Source: a bacterium
Lineage (GTDB): Bacteria > Margulisbacteria > Marinamargulisbacteria > SXXA01
Length of the DNA stretch: 44,148 bases
Assembly (NCBI GenBank): GCA_010028705.1
Contig: RHAI01000005.1
Location: 1-44,148 of the forward strand
Direction of reading: 5' to 3'
Below are positions 26,423 through 35,120 of the stretch, piece after piece (position 1 is the first letter of the stretch; each line of letters opens with the position of its first letter). The notes beneath the pieces are model-generated. The model was not told the origin of the DNA, searched no databases, and worked only from the letters and a program-made list of their open reading frames with translations. The position numbers were made by a program, and so were the translations under genes.

Positions 26423-26752
26423 TTATAATGTTTCTAAATATGATTTGTATTCATCGGCGGAGCCATCATCGTAAGGCGACTCATTCAATGCCATGGGATT
26501 TTTTTGGAGGTCCGTATTTACTTCGATAATTTCCCCGGTAAGCGGTAAATAAAGAGATGAAATGGTTTTAACCGACTCAACGGAACCAAACTCATCCATT
26601 TGGCCAATTTGTCGACCGACTTCGGGTAAGTCTACAAAAACAATATCGCCTAACTCGTCAATAGCGTGCTGTGTAATACCCACAATTGCTTTGTCGCCTT
26701 CAAGTCGAATCCATTCATGTTCTTCGGTGTATTTTAGATCCGATGGGATCAT
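26423..26752 (-). CDS. gcvH: glycine cleavage H protein, C-terminally shortened
   Basis: Lipoyl carrier of the glycine cleavage system. 109 aa from the ATG at 26752, which has GGAGG eight bases upstream. KYTEEHEWIRLEGD, VGITQHAIDELGDIVFVDLP and the lipoylation site GSVESVKTISSLY (Lys62) are normal. After ALNESPYDDG the protein jumps straight to the last helix ADEYKSYLETL. About 17 residues, including the usual GWxxKI strand, are missing in frame, compared with ~126-130 aa in typical GcvH. No gcvT or gcvP lies nearby. It may be a functional compact H protein or a GcvH-like lipoate carrier. Confidence 0.85.
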   Translation of the reverse strand: MIPSDLKYTEEHEWIRLEGDKAIVGITQHAIDELGDIVFVDLPEVGRQIGQMDEFGSVESVKTISSLYLPLTGEIIEVNTDLQKNPMALNESPYDDGSADEYKSYLETL

Positions 26753-26791
26753 ATTTAGTCCTCCAGCTCGATAATCTGAGATTTTGCCGGC

Positions 26792-26819
26792 ATTATAAAG
26801 GTTTTTTGTCGGTTGTAAA
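26792..26819 (-). promoter_or_regulatory. putative gcvH promoter
   Basis: On the minus strand TTTACA (26814-26819), 16 bases, TATAAT (26792-26797). It overlaps the -35 of the opposing promoter for the coiled-coil gene, so the two divergent genes may interfere with or share control. Confidence 0.5.
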
Positions 26820-26842
26820 ACCAACAAGATCGGTTTTATAGT
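26813..26842 (+). promoter_or_regulatory. putative promoter for coiled-coil gene, pstS and aroK-like gene
   Basis: TTGTAA (26813-26818), 18 bases, TATAGT (26837-26842), about 57 bases before ATG 26900. It faces away from the gcvH promoter and overlaps it. Confidence 0.4.
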
Positions 26843-26899
26843 GAGGTTCAAAATAATTCCTTTTGGCTATTTTTGAGTTTTGTTCAATTGGAGGATTCG

Positions 26900-27190
26900 A
26901 TGAAGCGGCTATTAATAGTTTGGGTGGTAATGGCTGGGGTGTTTGGGGTAATGAACCCTGTGTTCGCGGGGTATGTGGTGAGAAATCAGCAGATTGTGCC
27001 GAGTCAAGGAGGTCGGTCACTCTCAAATGACGAACTTGCTCAGGTTATCATGTCAACTCATGAGGATGTCGATCGACTTCAGTCCGAGGTGTCTCAATTA
27101 AAAAATGAGAATCAACGCCTACGGAAGTCGATTGAGGAACTCGAGGCGACCCTCACACAATTTAAGAATATGTATTTTAGGAGATTTTGA
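26900..27190 (+). CDS. small exported coiled-coil protein
   Basis: 96 aa from ATG 26900, which follows GGAGG by four bases. A signal peptide (KRLLIVWVVMAGVFGVMNPV, cleavage near FAG) is followed by ~30 polar residues and a coiled coil (VDRLQSEVSQLKNENQRL) to the end. No known family recognised. It ends two bases before pstS and probably shares its transcript, so it may act in the periplasm together with that binding protein. Confidence 0.7.
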   Translation: MKRLLIVWVVMAGVFGVMNPVFAGYVVRNQQIVPSQGGRSLSNDELAQVIMSTHEDVDRLQSEVSQLKNENQRLRKSIEELEATLTQFKNMYFRRF

Positions 27191-27192
27191 TA

Positions 27193-28215
27193 ATGAATCG
27201 ATTACTGGTATCCATACTTACGGTAGCGGTTATGTGGGCGTCTGTTGGGTCGGTAACCGCCGCGGAAATCAACGGATCTGGGGCCACCTTTCCCGCCATA
27301 CTCTTGCAAAAAATGTTTGATCGGTTTCGATATGAAACGGGTGTAACGGTCAATTATGTACCCAACGGGAGTTTTACAGGGTTGGCGGATTTGTCCGGGA
27401 AGCGCTCCCAATTTGCAGTTTCTGATTTTCGAGCCAAGGACGTCAATTTTGTGGGGTCCGATCAGTGGGTTGACCTTCCAATCACGTTGGGAGGAGTGGC
27501 AATTGTGTATAATATTCCGGAAGTGCCACTACTCAAACTCTCATCCTCCGTGTTATTGCGAATATTTAAAGGGGAGATTACCCGGTGGAATGATCCTGAC
27601 ATTGTGGTACTCAATCCAAAGTTTACACTCCCGGATCTATCGATTACCCTCGTTGAACGGTCGGATATGAGTGGTACAACGGTGTTGCTGAATCGATATT
27701 TGTCGGCCAGTGATTCGGCCTACCACCCGACCTCTGATTGGAAAATTGATGGAGAGACCTCCCGAAAGGCGTCGGGTAACGGTGAAGTTGTTAATGCGGT
27801 CCAGGAGATACGAGGGGCAATCGGGTATACGGAATGGCATTATGCCGTTCAAAGTGCCTGTAAAATTGTGGCCTTAGGAAATCCGTCAGGACAGTATGTA
27901 ATGCCGAGCGTTGAAAGTATTTTGGCGGCTCTGGAAAATGTGTCCGTTGACGATATTGGCACTGCGGGGATGAATTCGAAAAATGATTTTGCATACCCCA
28001 TCGTTGGATTTTCATGGATATCGACCTATGCCGATCAAAGCCACTTTGGTGACTACGCAGCCGCTAAAACAATGATTGATTTTTTGTGGTGGTCGACTCA
28101 CCAAGGGCAGTTGTTTGCCGAGGACAACGGCTTTGCCCCATTACCTCCTGCCGCGATGCGATATGCGACCCAGCGGTTAAAACAAATTAGGTATGATGAC
28201 GTGATTATTCGGTAG
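27193..28215 (+). CDS. pstS: phosphate-binding protein PstS-like
   Basis: Periplasmic substrate-binding protein, about 340 aa. Signal peptide MNRLLVSILTVAVMWASVGS with cleavage near VTAA. The mature protein starts EINGSGATFPAILLQKMF, the PstS opening. Further motifs: FAVSDFRAKD, ITRWNDPDI, and VERSDMSGTT, the phosphate-contact segment with Ser-Gly-Thr. The usual second SGxG loop reads NGSFTG. Start ATG after AGGAG. The permease and ATPase genes pstC, pstA and pstB are not adjacent; another PstS-like oxyanion protein is the alternative. A shikimate kinase-like gene follows after 5 bases. Confidence 0.85.
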   Translation: MNRLLVSILTVAVMWASVGSVTAAEINGSGATFPAILLQKMFDRFRYETGVTVNYVPNGSFTGLADLSGKRSQFAVSDFRAKDVNFVGSDQWVDLPITLGGVAIVYNIPEVPLLKLSSSVLLRIFKGEITRWNDPDIVVLNPKFTLPDLSITLVERSDMSGTTVLLNRYLSASDSAYHPTSDWKIDGETSRKASGNGEVVNAVQEIRGAIGYTEWHYAVQSACKIVALGNPSGQYVMPSVESILAALENVSVDDIGTAGMNSKNDFAYPIVGFSWISTYADQSHFGDYAAAKTMIDFLWWSTHQGQLFAEDNGFAPLPPAAMRYATQRLKQIRYDDVIIR

Positions 28216-28220
28216 TAGTG

Positions 28221-28751
28221 ATGGCGGCAATTTGTTTGGTGGGCATGCCGGGTGTCGGGAAATCCCGAATTGGTCAGTCCTTAGCCAAACATTATGGATG
28301 GAAGTTTATTGATACGGACAAGGTGATGGCGGCATCCACCTCGGAATCCGTTTCTGATATGTTAAATCGACTTGGCCGGGATCAATTTATTGAGCGCGAA
28401 AACGCAGCGTTACTTCAGCTGTCACCGGCGGTTGATCAAGTGATTTCTCCGGGTGGTAGTGCAATTTATTGTCGCGAAGGACTGTCTCATGTCGCGTCCT
28501 TTGCAACGATTGTGTATTTGGCGGATTCCGTCGATCGGATCTTAAAACGGGTGACGAATATGGACTCACGAGGCATTGTATGGACATTTCCAGGCCAACG
28601 GTTTGACCAGTTATTCAAAGAACGCGATTCGTTGTACCGCCAAATTGCAGATATTATTTATCCCTTGCCCCAGGGGTTCCCTTTTTCGACGACCTCCGAC
28701 GATATCGCGGGGGATTTGGCGCAGTGGCTCAGTCGGCGAATCGCGCGATAG
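28221..28751 (+). CDS. divergent shikimate kinase-like protein
   Basis: P-loop kinase of about 176 aa. Walker A GMPGVGKS, and FIDTDKVM matches the shikimate-binding Asp of AroK. The FR arginine of AroK (G-E-x-x-F-R) reads GRDQFIER here, with Ile in place of Arg. The GGG motif is SPGGS, and the lid arginine is in MDSRGI rather than RPLL. The C-terminal KERDSLYRQIAD matches the family's RxxLYxxxA. It may be a true but divergent shikimate kinase or a related small-molecule kinase. GTG at 28218 is an alternative start. No other shikimate-pathway gene is near. Confidence 0.68.
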   Translation: MAAICLVGMPGVGKSRIGQSLAKHYGWKFIDTDKVMAASTSESVSDMLNRLGRDQFIERENAALLQLSPAVDQVISPGGSAIYCREGLSHVASFATIVYLADSVDRILKRVTNMDSRGIVWTFPGQRFDQLFKERDSLYRQIADIIYPLPQGFPFSTTSDDIAGDLAQWLSRRIAR

Positions 28752-28885
28752 TGAGACGAGGGTTATGGGATCGGGGTGGACACTCGGTGGTGAATCCCAT
28801 TCGATTAGTGTATATTATTACCATTGGTGAATCAGTAGTTTACATACGCACCACTCGAAACACAATTTAGTCAAGGGGGGAACAG

Positions 28886-29626
28886 ATGATGAATACACCC
28901 AAAGGTTCGACACATAAATTAATGGCATGGCTCGGGCTGTCGATCATGCTGACGATCACGGGGTGTGGCACCGCCACATCACTCTCGTCGGAGACGACAA
29001 TGTCAATCGCCGAACGGCAGGAAATATTGAATGCCGTTTCACAAGCGTTGAATGACAGCAATATGAGATATTCTAGCCAATATGCTGAACCGACTCCTAA
29101 CGAGCGTCTCTGGTTCTGGAAAGGCGACAGCAAGAGCCTTGGAACTACTACTAATATTGGGATGGATGGAAAAACTCGAACCTATGATGGTTGGGTTGAG
29201 ACATTATTTAACTCAGTTACACCAAGCATAACAGTCGAAGTCGAGAGTTGGAATGATTATAGTGGTTCAACTTACGATGACACGTTTCGAACCTATAAGT
29301 ATCCAAATTTTACCGAACAAAAACATGAAATTCAATCAAAACAAAGCTCTCCATCGAGCAATGTGACATACAATTATACAACCAATTTTACACGTGTATT
29401 TAAGTCTGGCGACGTAATTTCTGTTGAAAACGGAACATTTAAAAACGGAATGCTGAGTTATCCTTTTCATATTGATATTACGGTTCATGAAAAACGATAC
29501 CATTTAACGTGTCAATTTACTGCAGACTCAACCTCAGCATCGGGTAATATTTATAGTGTTGAGGGTGTCCGAATTGGATCGCTGATCGGCGGCAAAGATA
29601 ATAAAATCACTACATCGGTAGATTGA
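28886..29626 (+). CDS. putative lipoprotein of unknown function
   Basis: 246 aa. N-terminal signal with lipobox LTITGC; the cysteine would be lipidated after residue ~26. The remainder is Ser/Thr/Asn-rich with repeated beta-type strands (VTYNYTTNFTRVFKSGDVIS, YPFHIDITVHEKRYHLTCQF) and no known domain that I recognise. GGGGGG lies four to nine bases before the ATG; a second ATG follows immediately. It stands alone between the pstS group and the RND operon. Envelope location follows from the lipobox. Confidence 0.75.
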   Translation: MMNTPKGSTHKLMAWLGLSIMLTITGCGTATSLSSETTMSIAERQEILNAVSQALNDSNMRYSSQYAEPTPNERLWFWKGDSKSLGTTTNIGMDGKTRTYDGWVETLFNSVTPSITVEVESWNDYSGSTYDDTFRTYKYPNFTEQKHEIQSKQSSPSSNVTYNYTTNFTRVFKSGDVISVENGTFKNGMLSYPFHIDITVHEKRYHLTCQFTADSTSASGNIYSVEGVRIGSLIGGKDNKITTSVD

Positions 29627-29704
29627 TCATTTGGGACGCGGGTGACACTTGCGTATTCGTCCCGCGAGGTGCAGGCCCTGCTGACGCAGGAACAGTATTG
29701 GTTT

Positions 29705-29759
29705 AAAAAGTGCGATCGGCGGTGTTGGGCTGAATCTCTCAGTTGGCGCAACACCGCAC
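29705..29759 (-). terminator. terminator of the tetR-tolC-RND operon
   Basis: Beyond the RND stop (minus strand): a perfect 9-base stem (GCGGTGTTG 29719-29727, CAACACCGC 29749-29757), extended by GTGCG/CGCAC ends, with five T on the minus strand at 29705-29709. A further GC-rich inverted repeat (CGCGGG 29637-29642, CCCGCG 29661-29666), without a T-run, lies closer to the lipoprotein gene. Confidence 0.7.
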
Positions 29760-29783
29760 GCTGGGCAGCAATTTAGGGAAGTG

Positions 29784-32700
29784 TTATTCCGCAATAAATA
29801 GTCGGGTTAGTACCCCTTTTGACCACACACGGAACCGCTCAATATAGCTGTATGCCGCTGGGACCACAACGAGGGTCAACAATGTTGAGCTGATGAGTCC
29901 GCCAATTATGGCGACGCCCATGGACGTTCGTTGTCGGCTGGCTTCGTTTAAACCGATTGCGATGGGCGCAACACCCGCAATTAGGGCGATCGTCGTCATT
30001 AAAATGGGGCGCAGTCGAGTTTTTCCGGCTTCCAATATTGCGCTCGCATGATCAAGCCCTTTTTCAACTTGCTGATTTGTGTAGTCCACCAACAAAATCG
30101 AATTTTTTGTGGCGACTCCAAGTAACATGATGCATCCAATCATTGAAAAAATATCTAACGATTTCCCGGTAATCAACAGGGCGTAAAATGCGCCACACGC
30201 CGCGAGGGGCAGGACTAGCATAATCGTAAATGGGGTGACCACGGATTCGTATAGCGATGCGAGCACCATAAATATAAACATCACCGCGAGTATTACCGCC
30301 ATCATCATGTTTTGGCCCAACTCTTGAAAACTCTCAGCTTGCCCGATAAACGCAAATCGCATTCCCGGTGGCATGTTCAACTCCGATTTGCATAGTCGCT
30401 CAACATCAGACTTTACGCCTCCCATTCCAGGTCCTTTAGGAGCAATGTCGCCCGAAATTTGGATTGAGCGGCCCCGATCCTGTCGGTTGATGCTGGACGG
30501 TGCGACGGTCGATACCGGAGTTGCAATGTCCGATAGGCGAATCAATGTTTGATTGATGTTCGGGACATAAAGTGATTGAAATGCGGTTTTAAAATCTCGT
30601 TGATCATCCTGTAATCGGAGCCGAATCGTATATTCTTCACCATTCTCACGAAACACGGCGGGAGTCGATCCTTCCAGTAGGGTTCGGAGTTCGGCACCCG
30701 CGAGAACACTCGATACCCCTAATCGAGCGGCTTTTCGTTCATCCAATTGGATCTGAAACTCAGGTTTCCCTGGTTTGTAGTTCATTTCGACGTCGAGAAG
30801 ACCCGGATGTTTTTTTAATTTTTCAAATAAACGTGTCCCGACGGCGTTGAGTTCATTGAGGTCATTACCGATGATCACCACGTTAAACGGGCGTTGCCCT
30901 CCGCCAACCATGTCCACGTCTTTTACGATTGGTTTTCCGTCTGAAAAACGGGTGAGCTGGCCACGTAACTTATCCTTGAAATCGGAGGTGTTAATATGTC
31001 GTTTTTTCGACGGCACTAGATTTACGATAATTGATGCGACATTGGCCTCATTCTGTGCGTTTCCTACTGATAACACGGTGACGGCTACTTCGTGATTTTT
31101 TCGGATGGTGCGATCGACGGATTGCGCAAATTCATTGGTTTTGTCTAAACCCGTACCGGCGGGTAATTCAAGGCTTACCATGAATTCCCCAAAATCTTGG
31201 GGAGGAAGAAATGTTTTTGGAACTTTGGTGACCGCTACGCAGCTGGAGAGGAATATTACTAACGCCATCAATAATATCGTACCAGGACGACGTAGTGTAA
31301 ACCGAAGGATCGAAACATATTGGGTCTCGAGCCAGGTTTGGAACCGGTCAAATGTTCGAGCGAGCTCACCGATGGTACGATTCCACACTCCAGTACTCCG
31401 ATCGTCGTGGGATCCCGCAAAATAGGCCGATAGCATTGGGGCGACGGTCAAGGCATCAAATAGACTGATACACATTGCAAAGCATATGGTGAGCCCAAAT
31501 TCTTTGAAAAATTGCCCCACAACGCCTTGGAGGAATCCAATGGGGCCAAATACGGATAACACCGCTGCCGTGGTGGCAATAACGGCGAGCATGACCTCTT
31601 TCGTTCCATCGAGTGCGGCCTGTAACGGGGCTTTTCCCATTTCAATATGTCTGAAAATATTTTCCCGAACAACAATGGCATCATCGATTAACAAACCCAC
31701 GGACAAACTCAGTGCCAGTAGGGTCATAACGTTGATGGAATACCCCGCGACTGACATTAATAAAAATGCGCCAACCAGTGAGTTTGGGAGCGCTAGTGAT
31801 GTGATGATCGTCGATCGTACGGATCCTAGGAATAAATAGACGACAACGATTGTTAAAAGAATCCCAATTATGATCGATTCTTTAACGTCAATGACATTCG
31901 CTAAGATCATTTTAGATCCGTCTCGGACGACGATAATTTCCGCATCGATTTGCTGGGTTTTAAGATCTGAATTCAATTTTTTAATTTGTTTTTTGACGGA
32001 TTCGACCACAGTAATCGTATTTGAACCGGATTGCCGATAAACCTGAAGAAATATTGATTTGTTGCCGTTGACATAGGCACGGCTGGTTTCGTCTTCGAGT
32101 GTATCCGTAATAGTGGCGACCTCATCTAACCGAATTGGGACATCGTTCCCCAAAAAGTTGATGATTGTTGATCCGATGTCATCGATGGACTTGAATTCGG
32201 CTACGGATCTAACAGCCGTTTCTGACTCGGTGGACCGTATGGTACCCGCAGGTATATTTTGCCCTGACAGTGCGATTGCGTTGCTAATCCGAGATGCCGA
32301 TAACTCGTGGGATTTAATTTTGTTTCGGTCAAGGTTGACGTGAATTTCACGCTTGCGTCCCCCTAAAATATCGACGTTTCCAACGTTATTGATTTGTTGA
32401 AGCTTAGTTTTAATTTGCAGATTCGCTAGGTCGTAGAGTTTACCTTCGGGTAGGTTCGATTTGATAGCGACAATGAGTACGGGTTGGTCAGCCGGATCCA
32501 TCCGTCGTATCACTGGCTGTTTGGCGTCTTTTGGCAACTTGTTGCCAATACTTCCGACTCGGTCTCGAACCTGCTGTTCTGCAAATTTGACGTCGGTTTC
32601 CAGTGCAAATTCAACAAACACTGAACTAAACCCGTCTCGGCTATATGATGACACTCGTTTGACCCCAGGTAGAGTACTAATTTCTTCCTCAACCACTTTG

Positions 32701-32891
32701 GAAATTGATGTTTCAACTTCTCTAGGCCCGGCTCCGGGGTATACCGTGTTAACCGTTACGATTGGAAACTGAACATTAGGAAATAGATCTATGGGTAATT
32801 TTTTTAATGATAGGTACCCAATCGCCAGTATCAGAAATACCACGCATGCAATGAATATGGGCCGTTTAATCGATAATTGTGCAATGTTCAT
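29784..32891 (-). CDS. RND efflux transporter (AcrB/MexB type)
   Basis: Inner-membrane proton-driven exporter. 1035 aa, the family's full length. N-terminal MNIAQLSIKRPIFIACV, two periplasmic docking halves and twelve transmembrane segments. The proton-relay pair is in GLLIDDAIVVRENI (Asp-Asp) and the opposing Lys is in LLGVATKNSILLVDYTNQ. HAE1 markers include FFKEFGLTICFAMCISLFDA and TLLEGSTPAVFRENGEEYTI. ATG overlaps the tolC stop by 4 bases. The operon lacks the membrane-fusion adaptor that RND pumps need, so one must be supplied from elsewhere, or the pump works with an unusual partner. Substrate unknown. Confidence 0.93.
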   Translation of the reverse strand: MNIAQLSIKRPIFIACVVFLILAIGYLSLKKLPIDLFPNVQFPIVTVNTVYPGAGPREVETSISKVVEEEISTLPGVKRVSSYSRDGFSSVFVEFALETDVKFAEQQVRDRVGSIGNKLPKDAKQPVIRRMDPADQPVLIVAIKSNLPEGKLYDLANLQIKTKLQQINNVGNVDILGGRKREIHVNLDRNKIKSHELSASRISNAIALSGQNIPAGTIRSTESETAVRSVAEFKSIDDIGSTIINFLGNDVPIRLDEVATITDTLEDETSRAYVNGNKSIFLQVYRQSGSNTITVVESVKKQIKKLNSDLKTQQIDAEIIVVRDGSKMILANVIDVKESIIIGILLTIVVVYLFLGSVRSTIITSLALPNSLVGAFLLMSVAGYSINVMTLLALSLSVGLLIDDAIVVRENIFRHIEMGKAPLQAALDGTKEVMLAVIATTAAVLSVFGPIGFLQGVVGQFFKEFGLTICFAMCISLFDALTVAPMLSAYFAGSHDDRSTGVWNRTIGELARTFDRFQTWLETQYVSILRFTLRRPGTILLMALVIFLSSCVAVTKVPKTFLPPQDFGEFMVSLELPAGTGLDKTNEFAQSVDRTIRKNHEVAVTVLSVGNAQNEANVASIIVNLVPSKKRHINTSDFKDKLRGQLTRFSDGKPIVKDVDMVGGGQRPFNVVIIGNDLNELNAVGTRLFEKLKKHPGLLDVEMNYKPGKPEFQIQLDERKAARLGVSSVLAGAELRTLLEGSTPAVFRENGEEYTIRLRLQDDQRDFKTAFQSLYVPNINQTLIRLSDIATPVSTVAPSSINRQDRGRSIQISGDIAPKGPGMGGVKSDVERLCKSELNMPPGMRFAFIGQAESFQELGQNMMMAVILAVMFIFMVLASLYESVVTPFTIMLVLPLAACGAFYALLITGKSLDIFSMIGCIMLLGVATKNSILLVDYTNQQVEKGLDHASAILEAGKTRLRPILMTTIALIAGVAPIAIGLNEASRQRTSMGVAIIGGLISSTLLTLVVVPAAYSYIERFRVWSKGVLTRLFIAE

Positions 32892-34300
32892 CTGTCACCC
32901 TCATACAGTTTTAGTTGAGCTAAAATCGTTAAAATTTCGCCTCTGGCTCTCAAGTGCATCAGCCGCGCATTCGCATAGTCTTGCTCGGCATTTAACACTT
33001 GAATCAAAATCGATCGGCCACGCCGATGGAGGTCCATTTCGGCCCGCCAACGGTTTAATTGCACAGCTTCGATACGTTGGATGGTATTAATCCGGTCTTG
33101 TGTGTCAGATAACCGCGAGGTGAGCTCGGTCCATTGATCTCGGGCGGCTACCTTTTTGGTCTGTAAATCACTTTCTGCCGCTGTGATATTCGCCGATATC
33201 CCCTGCTTTAAATCCTGAATCAACGTGCTATTGAAATCAAATGCTCCAGTGAATTGGACACCGATGAACGTCCCCCAATGATCAGTCGCCAAGGTTCGTG
33301 ATATCGCGTCGGAAACGCCAGCTCCATTCTGGTTCAATGACAATCGTCCCAAAATATTCAGTGCGGGTTCCAGTGCGTCGCTGTCCACTGATCCATTCGC
33401 TTTGATGGCACGCACGAGATGTTGGGTGGCAATGACGTCTTTCCTCGTGACCATCGCACGTGGACGTCGTTGGGTGAGATCAGTGTCAGAAATCGAGTCG
33501 AGGCGATCGGGTGCGGTCTGTACCGCCGTCGTCCGAAATTGATTGAGTGCACGTGTGGCGGATGCCTCGTCGTCCAGTGCTTGGCGGTACTCTAGCTCTC
33601 GTAGTTTCAAGAGTGATTGAACTTGAAGTAATTCAGACGTATTGCCCAGTTGTAACGATTGCCGATTTTGGGCCCAGTCGACCATCTTCCGGGCCCGGGC
33701 AACCGCTTCGTCGGCAATTTGGACCGAATCTTTTGCGAGTGCCAATCGCCAATAGGCCATTTCTGCGCTGACTAAACAGGTGTCGACTGCAAATTCGTTC
33801 AATTTAATGGAGGCTAAGATATTTTCCTCGATCCCCGAGTTGATGGCTCGAGTACTTCGACCTGTGGCATTTCTCATTAACGGATAATTTAATTCGACAT
33901 AAGGAATGGCGTCGGCGTAGGCCATGGGTTGCGGTGTCATTTGAGGATAGTCATACGAGTCTACTTTATAACCGACCGACATCATTAATCCATTATCAAA
34001 CTGTTTTTGTATCGTCGCTTCGGCCAAGTGCATCGAACTCTTGTTCCCCATAAATCTCGAATAATTGCTAATTTTATCTTCCGTGATAAATCCATATGAT
34101 GTGGACAACTTTGGCATGGTGATGAGTTCAGTAGATTTTATTCGTTGACGGGCCGCTGAAATGCTTTTTTGAGCGGTTTGAATTTGGAGATTATTAGAGG
34201 CGACTTGATCGAGAAATTCTCCGAGTGACAAACTGACGATTGGTGTTGAGACACTTAGACCAACGACCACACTAATGGCGAACAAATTAATCGGTTTCAT
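32888..34300 (-). CDS. tolC: TolC-family outer membrane efflux protein
   Basis: Outer-membrane channel. About 470 aa from the ATG at 34300 (AAGGA seven bases upstream), inside the end of tetR. Signal peptide MKPINLFAISVVVGLSVSTP then mature SLSLGEFLDQVASNN. The two tandem outer-membrane-efflux halves of long amphipathic helices are visible (IQTAQKSISAARQRI and LQTKKVAARDQWTELT). It completes the channel for the RND gene just downstream. An in-frame start 30 bases earlier would give MAPSPLERTL ahead of the signal and is unlikely. Confidence 0.88.
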   Translation of the reverse strand: MKPINLFAISVVVGLSVSTPIVSLSLGEFLDQVASNNLQIQTAQKSISAARQRIKSTELITMPKLSTSYGFITEDKISNYSRFMGNKSSMHLAEATIQKQFDNGLMMSVGYKVDSYDYPQMTPQPMAYADAIPYVELNYPLMRNATGRSTRAINSGIEENILASIKLNEFAVDTCLVSAEMAYWRLALAKDSVQIADEAVARARKMVDWAQNRQSLQLGNTSELLQVQSLLKLRELEYRQALDDEASATRALNQFRTTAVQTAPDRLDSISDTDLTQRRPRAMVTRKDVIATQHLVRAIKANGSVDSDALEPALNILGRLSLNQNGAGVSDAISRTLATDHWGTFIGVQFTGAFDFNSTLIQDLKQGISANITAAESDLQTKKVAARDQWTELTSRLSDTQDRINTIQRIEAVQLNRWRAEMDLHRRGRSILIQVLNAEQDYANARLMHLRARGEILTILAQLKLYEGDR

Positions 34301-34934
34301 GAGAGTCCTTTCGAGGGGCGATGGCGCCATTTATAAATGATTCAATGAGATGACTGCTAATTGCTTTTCGGTACGTTGGGTCCTGAATGCTTCGGTTAAA
34401 GTGACGCTTTCCAACATTGTCCATTCGACCAAATTGCACGATCGATCCAGTGATGATTGAACTGAGAATGAAACAGTCCAAGTCAGACCTGATCAACCGT
34501 TTGTGTTGAGCGTCGATAAAAAATTGGATCACCGTTTGAAAAATTTCAGCGAACGTGGCCTGGAACACCTCATCCATAAATGGTGATCCGTTTTCGATCT
34601 CTCGATGAATTATTCGAGTGACGTCGGGATTTTCAGCATGTACTGTTAGTAGTTCTGAAATAAAAATTTCTAATTTTAATTTAAATTCGGCAATCGAGTC
34701 GGCGGGTTCTAACAATCGTTTGGCCATTTCTAGATTTTGTTGTCCCATACTCCGTACACAGGCCTGAAACAGGCCGTCCTTGCCGTTAAAATGATAACTG
34801 ACCAAGCTAACATTGACGCCTGCTTCATCAACTATGTCCTTAATGGTTGTTCCATCGAGCCCTTTCTGGGCGAATAGACGGCTCGCTGCGCGAATCAGGA
34901 GCCCTTTTGTCGTATCATTGTCTGTGGGAATCAT
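34287..34934 (-). CDS. TetR-family repressor of the efflux operon
   Basis: 215 aa. N-terminal helix-turn-helix TTIKDIVDEAGVNVSLVSYH then FNGKDGLFQACV; the C-terminal ligand domain (about 70-205) is of the CecR/YbiH-like kind (NPDVTRIIHREIENGSPF). First gene of tetR-tolC-RND. A 36-base near-perfect palindrome sits 24 bases upstream and is the obvious operator. A TTGACT hexamer lies within the palindrome with AAAAAT 17 bases on, only eight bases from the ATG. There is no ribosome-binding site, so the mRNA may be leaderless. Autoregulation of the pump by an unknown drug-like ligand is inferred. Confidence 0.9.
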   Translation of the reverse strand: MIPTDNDTTKGLLIRAASRLFAQKGLDGTTIKDIVDEAGVNVSLVSYHFNGKDGLFQACVRSMGQQNLEMAKRLLEPADSIAEFKLKLEIFISELLTVHAENPDVTRIIHREIENGSPFMDEVFQATFAEIFQTVIQFFIDAQHKRLIRSDLDCFILSSIITGSIVQFGRMDNVGKRHFNRSIQDPTYRKAISSHLIESFINGAIAPRKDSHETD

Positions 34935-34957
34935 AGGTGGCTATTTTTAGCGCTTCA

Positions 34958-34993
34958 TTTAAAAAAGTCAAATATTTATTTGATTTTTTTAAA
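34958..34993. promoter_or_regulatory. palindromic operator for the TetR-family regulator
   Basis: Left arm TTTAAAAAAGTCAAATA (34958-34974) and right arm TATTTGATTTTTTTAAA (34977-34993) match at 16 of 17 positions around a two-base centre. On the minus strand it covers the TTGACT -35 of the operon, so binding would block RNA polymerase. Confidence 0.7.
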
Positions 34994-35120
34994 CAAGCAT
35001 TTTTTTGCTCCAATTTGAGTGTTATTTATAGCCGGTAAATGGCGTTTATGAGTAATACGGTCGCTTAACGATCTGCACATCGGGGCGGATGGACGGAGTC
35101 TAGAGTGACGCATGTTGAGC

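Noticed and set aside
29627-29700. GC-rich inverted repeat after the lipoprotein as a structured RNA
   Set aside because: Two overlapping pairings of only six bases and no T-run; insufficient for a specific call.
30847-32772. Several plus-strand open frames of 70-117 codons opposite the RND gene
   Set aside because: They lie wholly inside a clearly coding minus-strand gene and show no domain signatures; antisense shadows.
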